A program made the translations under genes and the position numbers. Below, one piece after another: positions 1 to 5,332 of a DNA stretch of 7,018 nt. The stretch is from positions 1 to 7,018 of the forward strand of contig CAXTLC010000123.1 in assembly GCA_964245075.1 (NCBI GenBank), written 5' to 3'. This DNA is from LMUY01 sp964245075. GTDB lineage: Bacteria > Pseudomonadota > Alphaproteobacteria > Acetobacterales > Acetobacteraceae. The notes beneath the pieces were generated by a model, which was given only the letters and a program-made list of their open reading frames with translations, did no database searches and had not been told where the DNA came from. Numbering within the stretch: position 1 is the stretch's first letter; every line of letters starts with the position of its first letter.

Positions 1-30
1 TTCGGTCGGATGATGCTCCAGCGCCTCGCC

Positions 31-861
31 CTACCGCAGCGCCTCGATCGCCGCCCGCACCAGCAAGCCGTCGGGGCGGCGCAGCTCCTCCACGATCGTG
101 AAATGGTTGTCGCCCGGCGCCGGCACCAGCGCGCCGGGCAGGTGGGCGGCCGCTCGCTGGGCATGCAGCGCCCGGCTGTCCTCCACCAGCGGCGGCAGTT
201 CCGCCGTGCCGTAGGTGATCGCCAGCGTCTTGCCGGCAGGCGGCAGGCGCAGGGGGGACAGCGTGGCCACTTCCGCGTCCGTCAGCCGCAGCGCCTCGTT
301 CAGGTAGGTGTCGCGGATCGGCCCCAGCTCGTACAGGCCGGAGATCGCCAGCCCGGCGGCGACCCGGCCGTGCCCGAGCGCCATCGCCGTCAGGTGGCCG
401 CCTGCGGACCAGCCGGACAGCAGCACCGGGCCCGCCACGCCGTGCTCCGCCCCGTGCCCGGCCAGCCAGTCGAGCGCCGCGCCGATCTCGGCCACGATCG
501 CCGTCATCGTGGCGTCCGGCGCCAGGGTGTAGCCCGGCAGCGCCACCGACCAGCCATGGGCGCGCAAGCCTTCGCCAAGGCAACAGAACTCTTCCCGCCG
601 GTTGCGCTGCCAGTAGCCGCCGTGGATGAACACGAAGCACGGCGCGCCCGGATCGGCGGCCGGGAAGATGTCCCAGCGCTGCCGCTCGCCCGCGCCGTAG
701 GGCACGTCCAGCGACCCTGGCCAGGTGGCGCGGCAAGCTTCCGAGGCGGCGATGCGGGCGGCGTTCAGCACCGGGCTGTCGGCCACGGCGGCGCTGTTGT
801 TGTAGGCGGCGTCCCGCTCCGCCCGGCTCATGGCGCCCCATGCCTTATCCTGGGTGATCAT
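31..861 (-). CDS. Alpha/beta hydrolase, kynurenine-formamidase/esterase-like
   Basis: A 276-residue cytosolic serine hydrolase with no signal peptide. Visible motifs are an N-terminal AYNN segment (19-22), the oxyanion-hole motif HGGYW (80-84), the nucleophile elbow GWSAGG (150-155, Ser152), and a C-terminal DNHFTI with probable catalytic His253. The acid is probably Glu221 in YGTAELPP, by position. HGGYW plus GxSxGG is typical of the HSL/arylformamidase-like branch, which cleaves small esters or formamides such as N-formylkynurenine. The ATG overlaps the ATPase stop as ATGA (858-861), and a strong GGGAGGA lies six bases upstream, so the start is secure. It is the last gene of the importer unit, so it probably processes the imported compound; that is inference. 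No kynurenine-pathway gene is visible, so the substrate stays open. Confidence 0.85.
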   Translation of the reverse strand: MITQDKAWGAMSRAERDAAYNNSAAVADSPVLNAARIAASEACRATWPGSLDVPYGAGERQRWDIFPAADPGAPCFVFIHGGYWQRNRREEFCCLGEGLRAHGWSVALPGYTLAPDATMTAIVAEIGAALDWLAGHGAEHGVAGPVLLSGWSAGGHLTAMALGHGRVAAGLAISGLYELGPIRDTYLNEALRLTDAEVATLSPLRLPPAGKTLAITYGTAELPPLVEDSRALHAQRAAAHLPGALVPAPGDNHFTIVEELRRPDGLLVRAAIEALR

Positions 862-1846
862 GCCGCGTCCTCCCGCTGGTGGTCCGAGTGCAGCAGCGCG
901 CCGATGTCGCGGCGGACCGCGTTGAATTCCGGGGAAGACACGTCCCGCCGGCGGGGCAGGCCGATGCGGATGTCCGCCACGATGTGGCCGGGGCCGGGCG
1001 ACATCACCACCACGCGGTCGGCGAGCAGGATCGCCTCCTCGATGGCATGGGTGACGAACAGCACGGTGAGGCCCTGCGCGTCCCAGATGCCGAGCAGCTC
1101 GTCCTGCAGGCGCTCCCGCGTCATGGCGTCCAAGGCGCCGAACGGCTCGTCCATCAGCACCAGCTTCGCATCGTTGGCCAGCACCCGGGCGATCGCCACG
1201 CGCTGCTTCATGCCGCCGGAAAGCTGGTGCGGGTAGGCGCCGGCGAAGCGCTCTAAGCCGACGGCGGCCACGAAGCGGTCAGTCGTGCGCGCCACCTCCG
1301 CGCGGGGCAGGCCGCGGGCGCGCGGGCCGAAGCCGACGTTCTCCCGCACCGTCAGCCAGGGAAACAGGCCGTAATCCTGGAACACCATGCCGCGGTCCGG
1401 GCCGGGGCCGGTGACCGGGCGGCCGGACACGCTGACCCGGCCGGCGCTCGGCGCCTCGAACCCGGCGACCACGCGCAGCAGGGTGGACTTGCCGCAGCCG
1501 GACGCGCCGAGCAGGCAGATGAACTCGCCCCGCTCCACCCGCAGCTCGGCGCCGCGCAGCGCTTCCACCGCGCCGTAGCGCTTGGCCAGGCCCTCGATCC
1601 GGAGGATCGGCTCGGACGTTGTCCGGAGGATCGGCTCGGACGTTGTCCGGAGGATCGGCTCNNNNNNNNNNNNNNNNNNNNNNNNNNNNNNNNNNNNNNN
1701 NNNNNNNNNNNNNNNNNNNNNNNNNNNNNNNNNNNNNNNNNNNNNNNNNNNNNNNNNNNNNTCGGCTCGGACGTTGTCCGGAGGATCGGCTCGGACGTTG
1801 TCCGGAGGATCGGCTCGGACGTTGTCCGGAGGATCGGCTCAGCCAT
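858..1846 (-). CDS. ABC importer ATPase (NrtD/SsuB/TauB type) with an N-terminal octapeptide repeat tract, interrupted by an assembly gap
   Basis: Cytoplasmic ATPase that powers the importer encoded just upstream. Counting from the GTG at 1568, it shows Walker A GASGCGKST (21-29), Q-loop Gln64, signature LSGGMKQR (116-123), Walker B LVLMDE (136-141), the D-loop in GALD, and H-loop His174. The GTG cannot be the true start, because the first strand of the fold (ILRIEGLAKRYGAVEAL) is encoded in frame upstream of it. The natural start is the ATG at 1846, overlapping the permease stop by eight bases (ATGGCTGA), with a weak TGGAA eight bases upstream. From there the protein reads MAEPILR, then TTSEPILR repeats, the gap, more repeats, then IEGLAKRYG. 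Without repeats it would be about 253 residues, normal for the family. The 100 N break the nominal frame, but the 24-base unit keeps it for any whole copy number. Family is certain; the expressed N-terminus is not. Confidence 0.85.
868..874 (-). promoter_or_regulatory. Shine-Dalgarno site of the alpha/beta hydrolase gene
   Basis: Read on the minus strand this is GGGAGGA, six bases before the ATG at 861. It lies inside the last codons of the ATPase gene. It is the strongest ribosome binding site in the window, and with the ATGA stop/start overlap it supports efficient translation of the hydrolase from the transporter mRNA. Confidence 0.75.
1601..1840. repeat. 24-bp tandem repeat (coding minisatellite) with central gap
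   Basis: On the plus strand the unit is GGAGGATCGGCTC followed by GGACGTTGTCC. Full copies start at 1601, 1625, 1780 and 1804. Partial copies are 1649-1661 and 1762-1779, flanking the Ns, and a terminal 13-base copy is 1828-1840. All visible copies are identical. On the minus strand each unit encodes TTSEPILR within the ATPase. Each contains the perfect inverted repeat CGGAC-GTT-GTCCG (for example 1613-1625, 1637-1649, 1792-1804). The two flanks are out of register across 100 N (155 bases between unit starts, remainder 11 on division by 24), so the gap length is a placeholder. A continuous array needs a gap of 17+24k bases, or a 7-base overlap of the two edges, which would give five inserted copies as the minimum. 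Confidence 0.95.
1662..1761. other. Assembly gap (100 N)
   Basis: Exactly 100 undetermined bases, the conventional placeholder for a gap of unknown length. The bases on both edges belong to the same 24-bp repeat: the left edge ends in TCGGCTC and the right edge begins with TCGGCTC. The array itself is therefore the likely cause of the break. No other content can be read here. Confidence 0.98.
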
Positions 1847-2651
1847 AGGCTGGGTTCCAGCGCAGCAGGCGGCGGCCCGTTGCCAGCACCAGCGTGTCCG
1901 ACACGAAGCCGAGCAGGCCGATGACGGCCATGCCCGCCACGACGATGTCGGTCCGCGACAGTTGCCGCGCGTCCATGATCATGGCGCCGAGCCCGATCTG
2001 CACCCCCGTCATCTCCCCCACCACGATCACCACCCAGGCCAGCCCCAGCCCCAGGCGCAGCCCGGTGAAGATGCCGGGCAGGGAGGCGGGCAGCACCACT
2101 GCCCCGAACATGCGGGCGGGGGACACGCCGAGCATGGACGCCGCCTCGAACAGCCGGGGCTCCACGCTGCGCACGGCGAAGACCGTGTTGACCAGGATGG
2201 GGAAGAACGCGCCCAGCGCCACCAGGAAGAACGCCGACCGGGCGCCCAGCCCGAACAGGATCATCGACAGCGGCAGCCAAGCCGTGACGGGGATGGGGCG
2301 GAGCAGTTGCAGCAGCGGGTCCAGCAGGGTGCGCGCCAGGGCCAGCCGGCCGATCAGCATGCCCAGCGGCAGCGCCGCGAGGGCGGCCAGCCCGAACGCG
2401 CCGTAAACCCGCCCGACCGAGGCCAGCACGTGGCCGCCCAGGCTGCCGCTGAACGCGTCGTCCTCCGTGCCTACCGCCAAGTCCACCAGCGCCGCCGCCA
2501 CCTCGCCCGGCGAGGGGATCAGCCCGTAGGACCGCCCCCGCGTCGCCAGCCACCACGCCGAAAGCAGCATCGCCGGCACCAGGAGGCCGAGCAGGCGGCG
2601 CCCGTTGGGGAGGCGGATGTCGGCCGGCAGGGAGCGGGTGGTGACGCCCAT
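1839..2651 (-). CDS. ABC importer permease (SsuC/NrtB/TauC type)
   Basis: A 270-residue inner-membrane permease that forms the translocation path and couples to the ATPase. Hydrophobic segments are visible at about residues 20-37, 83-105, 113-133, 138-160, 195-215 and 236-258, giving about six membrane spans. The cytoplasmic EAA loop, which docks on the ATPase, is at 169-188 (EAASMLGVSPARMFGAVVLP). Length and motif match binding-protein-dependent permeases for nitrate, sulfonate, taurine or related small solutes. The ATG at 2651 shares one base with the binding-protein stop (TGATG) and has no good Shine-Dalgarno sequence, so translation is probably coupled. The C-terminus (RRLLRWNPAYG) looks complete and ends just before the repeat array, so the array does not alter this protein. 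Confidence 0.93.
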   Translation of the reverse strand: MGVTTRSLPADIRLPNGRRLLGLLVPAMLLSAWWLATRGRSYGLIPSPGEVAAALVDLAVGTEDDAFSGSLGGHVLASVGRVYGAFGLAALAALPLGMLIGRLALARTLLDPLLQLLRPIPVTAWLPLSMILFGLGARSAFFLVALGAFFPILVNTVFAVRSVEPRLFEAASMLGVSPARMFGAVVLPASLPGIFTGLRLGLGLAWVVIVVGEMTGVQIGLGAMIMDARQLSRTDIVVAGMAVIGLLGFVSDTLVLATGRRLLRWNPAYG

Positions 2652-3595
2652 CAGGTGCTGCTGGCGACCTGGTCGGAAAACCTGGTGTCGAACAGCGCGT
2701 CCATGTCCGGCACCTGGCGGATCTGCTTGAGCGCCAGCATCTGCCCGGCATAGGCGCGGGCCTGCTGGATCATCAGCGGCGTCATCTGCCAGTTCAGTTC
2801 CACGTTGGGGATCGCCGCTTCCACCGCCGCCTTCTGCATGCCCAGCTTGGCGACCGTCATGGCGGCCATCGCGTCGTGGTTCGCCATGGCGTAGGCGCTA
2901 GCCTGGCGTTGCAGGCTGACCACCAGGCGCGCCAGCTCCGGGCGCCTGTCCACCGTGTCCCGGGTCGCGGCGATGATCTGGTTCAGGCTGCCCATGGCGG
3001 TCCCGTACGGGTATTCCACGATCCTGCCGACGCCCGAGGTGGTCGAGACGCTCGGCGCGGGCTCGGCGCCGACATAGGCGTCCACGTCGCCACGGGCGAG
3101 CGCCGCGTGCATCTCGCTGAAGGAGACCCGCACGGGGATGATGTCATGGACGGACATGCCCTCCATGCGCAGGCGCTCGAGCACGAACACCTCCTGCGTC
3201 GAGCCCGGCCAGATCGCGACGCGCTTGCCTTTCAGGCCGGCCAGGCTGTCGATCCCGCTGTTCTTGCCAGCCACGACCGCCATGCCCTTGTTGCACTCGG
3301 ACCCGATCACGACCAGCGGCTGGTGCGCCGCCGCCGCCAGGATGGCCGCCGCCGCGCCGAACGTGCCGAAATCGACGCTGCCGCTGACCACCGCGTCCTT
3401 GCCGTCCGTCGGGCTCTCGAACGGGATGACCTCGACGGTGGTCCCTTCCGGCGTGAAGCGGTCGTAGAAATACGGCGCGATCGCGTGGATCAGCTTCAAC
3501 GTGCCGAAGCGTATGGTGGTCGCGGCCCGCGCGCGCCGCAGGACCACGGGGGTGGCGAGCGCGCCGGCAAGGGCGGCGCGGCGGGTGAGGGTCAT
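2651..3595 (-). CDS. ABC importer periplasmic substrate-binding protein (NrtA/SsuA/TauA-like)
   Basis: A 314-residue exported binding protein that captures the solute for the permease. The N-terminus MTLTRRAALAGALATPVV has twin arginines followed by a hydrophobic stretch, a Tat-type signal, with likely cleavage after ARA (22-24). The mature part starts TTIRFGTLKLIHAIAPYFY, and later segments include SGSVDFGTFG (71-80), LAGLKGKRVAIWPGST (118-133) and ALARGDVDAYVGAEP (165-179). This is the usual two-lobe pattern of the NMT1/SsuA family. An in-frame ATG at 3634 would put 13 residues in front of the signal. The ATG at 3595 is preferred because it has GGAG nine bases upstream and puts the arginines at the correct distance. 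Family members bind sulfonates, taurine, nitrate, pyrimidine thiamine precursors and other solutes; the ligand is not identifiable here. Confidence 0.9.
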   Translation of the reverse strand: MTLTRRAALAGALATPVVLRRARAATTIRFGTLKLIHAIAPYFYDRFTPEGTTVEVIPFESPTDGKDAVVSGSVDFGTFGAAAAILAAAAHQPLVVIGSECNKGMAVVAGKNSGIDSLAGLKGKRVAIWPGSTQEVFVLERLRMEGMSVHDIIPVRVSFSEMHAALARGDVDAYVGAEPAPSVSTTSGVGRIVEYPYGTAMGSLNQIIAATRDTVDRRPELARLVVSLQRQASAYAMANHDAMAAMTVAKLGMQKAAVEAAIPNVELNWQMTPLMIQQARAYAGQMLALKQIRQVPDMDALFDTRFSDQVASST

Positions 3596-3604
3596 GGAAC
3601 GCTG

Positions 3605-3608
3605 CTCC
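3605..3608 (-). promoter_or_regulatory. Shine-Dalgarno site of the substrate-binding protein gene
   Basis: GGAG on the minus strand, nine bases before the ATG at 3595. It decides between the two possible starts (3595 and 3634) in favour of the shorter protein with a proper Tat-like signal. A small GC-rich inverted repeat (3610-3623, 5-bp arms, 4-base loop) sits just upstream of it. Confidence 0.6.
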
Positions 3609-3646
3609 AGGCTGCGGCCAGCCGAAACATGCAAATCTCGTACCTG

Positions 3647-4774
3647 CTACGCCTCCCGCAGGATGGCGGGGATGGCCGCCTTGACCTGGAAGTAGCCCCG
3701 GGTTGCGCGCGGCCAGACGGCATCGTCCCAGCGCCGCCGGACCCGCACCGCATCCGGCAGCGCCGCCGCCGAGGGGCCGACCGGCGCCCAGGCGGTCACC
3801 ACCGGCAGGTCCCCCGCCCAACCCGGCGCCGCGAGCGCGGCCGGGCAGCCGAAATGCGCGCCGGCCCGGGCCAGCGCGTCGTCCATCGCGGCCCGGTCGG
3901 CGTCCACGACCGTATCGTCGGCGCCCTCCGCGTGCGCCAGCAAGCCCGCGACGGCGGCCACCCGCACGCCGGGCAGCGCCAGGCTTTCCGGGCAGAGGTC
4001 GTCCAGGTGCAGCAGCAACGCCGCGTTGCCCGCGGGCAGCGCGCCGGCGGGCGGCAACGGGACGGCGGGGGGCAGGTCCGGCTCCTCCAGGGCCACCGGG
4101 TCCTCGTTCAGCCCGTCCGGGCTGTAGCGGCCATCTGTGTAGCGCCGGATGTTCTCCGCCCGCGCCGCATAGGGCTTGCCGCGCGTGTGCAGCCCGGCAA
4201 CCCAGCGCCAGGACAGCGTGTTGCTGGCCGGGTCGCCGTCCAGCAGGTGGCGCATGAACAGGTCGGCGCCCAGCGCCCAAGGCAGCCCGAGGGTGAAGAT
4301 CCAGATGGAGGCGAACCACATCCTCGTGTGGTTGTGCAGCCAGTTCTGCGCCGTGAGTTCACGCGCCCAGTCGTCGAAGCACTCGATCCCGGTGCGGCCG
4401 AGCACTGCCTGCTCGTAGGCGCGGCGCAACCCGGACTCGGCCGCCATCCGCGCCCGGCCCTCGGCAACCAGGCCGCGATAGCCGGCCCAGATGGCGGGCC
4501 GGGTTTCCAGGTGGCCCTTGAAGTAGCTGCGCCAGAAGACCTCCTGCACGAACCGCTCCGCCGCCGGCCCCTGCGCCGCGCGGGCGAGTTCGACCACTTC
4601 CTGCTCCACCAGGAGGCGGCGGCGGAAATAAGGGGACAGGGCGGAGGTGGTCGCCGGCGCGTCCGGCCCGCGGTCGGTGTTGCGCTCCGCGGCATAGGGG
4701 CGGCCGGTCGAGGGCAGGTACTCGTGCAGCCGGGCAAGCCCGGCCTCACGCGAGAGGCGGTACTGATGGGTCAT
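3647..4774 (-). CDS. Short photolyase/cryptochrome-like FAD-binding protein lacking the N-terminal antenna domain
   Basis: A 375-residue protein whose first about 230 residues match the FAD-binding domain of DNA photolyases, the light-driven pyrimidine-dimer repair enzymes. By-eye alignment to E. coli PhrB gives TSALSPY (43-49, FAD phosphate loop), Glu78 and Trp81 (E274, W277), Asn148 (N341), Arg151 (R344), Asp179 and Asp181 (D372, D374), Asn185 (N378, near flavin N5) and Trp191 (W384). Of the electron-transfer triad, Trp189 (W382) and Trp166 (W359) are present, but the W306 position falls on Glu113. The usual N-terminal alpha/beta antenna domain (about 200 residues) is absent. Residues 250-375 instead form an unassigned alpha/beta-looking tail (AALLLHLDD, RVAAVAGLLA, PVVTAWAPVGP). 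It lies 32 bases after the acetyltransferase gene. FAD binding is well supported; repair versus photoreceptor function is open. Confidence 0.85.
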   Translation of the reverse strand: MTHQYRLSREAGLARLHEYLPSTGRPYAAERNTDRGPDAPATTSALSPYFRRRLLVEQEVVELARAAQGPAAERFVQEVFWRSYFKGHLETRPAIWAGYRGLVAEGRARMAAESGLRRAYEQAVLGRTGIECFDDWARELTAQNWLHNHTRMWFASIWIFTLGLPWALGADLFMRHLLDGDPASNTLSWRWVAGLHTRGKPYAARAENIRRYTDGRYSPDGLNEDPVALEEPDLPPAVPLPPAGALPAGNAALLLHLDDLCPESLALPGVRVAAVAGLLAHAEGADDTVVDADRAAMDDALARAGAHFGCPAALAAPGWAGDLPVVTAWAPVGPSAAALPDAVRVRRRWDDAVWPRATRGYFQVKAAIPAILREA

Positions 4775-4806
4775 GACCCCGCATAAAGGGAAGCCGCCGC
4801 GAACGG

Positions 4807-5319
4807 CTATGGGCGGGACCGGGCGGACCGCAGGCTCTCGTACAGCAGCATGGTGTTTCCGTCCTGGGGGAAGCTGTCCGCTTCCCGCATCCCGATCGCC
4901 CCCAGCACGGTGCGGGAGGACAGGTTGCTGTCCCGCGCCACGGCCACCACCCGCGTCAGCCCGGCGCGGTCATGCGCGTCCCGCAGCACCGCGCCCGCCG
5001 CCTCGCGGGCCAGGCCGCGGCCGCGCATCGCCGGGTCGAAGGCGAAGCGCAGCGCGGTGCCGCGGGCGTCCGGCCGCTCGTGCAGCCCGGTGACGCCGAG
5101 CAGCGCACCGGCCGGGTCGCGCGCCGTCCACATGCCGATGTCGTGCGAGCCCCAGAATGCGATCTCGGCGGCAAGGTCGTCCGCGGTCTGCCCGGGGGAA
5201 CGGACGCCGCCGAGCATGGCCGCCCAGACCAGGGGGTTGGCCTTGAACGCCGCCAGCTCGGCGAAATCCTGCGGGCGGTAGGGCGTCAGCACCATCCGCC
5301 CCGTGCGGAGCGGGTGCAC
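4807..5319 (-). CDS. GNAT-family N-acetyltransferase (RimJ/RimL-like)
   Basis: A cytosolic acetyl-CoA-dependent acetyltransferase of about 170 residues. It begins HPLRTGRMVLTPYRPQDF after the initiator, the usual opening of the RimJ/RimL-like branch. Motif A is RFAFDPAMRGRGLAREAAGA, with the acetyl-CoA pyrophosphate loop RGRGLA at about 99-104. It is followed by VAVARDSNLSSRTVLGAIGM, the conserved N..S...L...GM segment. The frame is open to an ATG at 5412, but that would overlap about 80 bases of the EttA gene and add a low-complexity Arg/Ser/Pro lead. The GTG at 5319, 13 bases after the EttA stop, fits family length and spacing. An ATG at 5295 is the alternative. No strong Shine-Dalgarno sequence is visible for either, so translation may depend on EttA. 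The substrate, whether protein N-terminus or small amine, cannot be told. Confidence 0.82.
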   Translation of the reverse strand: MHPLRTGRMVLTPYRPQDFAELAAFKANPLVWAAMLGGVRSPGQTADDLAAEIAFWGSHDIGMWTARDPAGALLGVTGLHERPDARGTALRFAFDPAMRGRGLAREAAGAVLRDAHDRAGLTRVVAVARDSNLSSRTVLGAIGMREADSFPQDGNTMLLYESLRSARSRP

Positions 5320-5332
5320 CCGGCGGTCCGGC

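Noticed and set aside
10..1236. 408-codon plus-strand open frame.
   Set aside because: Antisense to both the hydrolase and ATPase genes, running across their overlap; composition is Arg/His/Gly-rich and no motif is visible.
1601..1840. CRISPR array or plasmid iterons.
   Set aside because: The sequence between copies is invariant, so there are no spacers. The array lies within a coding region with no cas, rep or origin genes nearby. It is a simple tandem repeat.
1279..2751. 490-codon minus-strand frame running across the repeat gap.
   Set aside because: Out of frame with both the permease and ATPase. It is kept open only by GC bias, the stop-free repeat and the N run.
3610..3623. Small GC inverted repeat (GGCTG-CGGC-CAGCC) between the photolyase-like gene and the importer, considered as a terminator or attenuator.
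   Set aside because: Arms are only 5 bp and no T-run follows on the minus strand; such repeats occur by chance in GC-rich DNA. No clear -35/-10 pair was seen either.
2876..4786. 636-codon plus-strand open frame.
   Set aside because: It lies antisense to the binding-protein and photolyase genes, whose motifs are unambiguous. Its translation is Arg/Gly/Ala/His/Gln-rich with no recognisable domain, the usual shadow of GC-rich codons.
4792..4808. Inverted repeat AGCCG/CGGCT around the acetyltransferase stop, considered as a terminator.
   Set aside because: It has 5-bp arms, a 7-base loop and no T-tract, and the next gene starts within 35 bases, so read-through is more likely.
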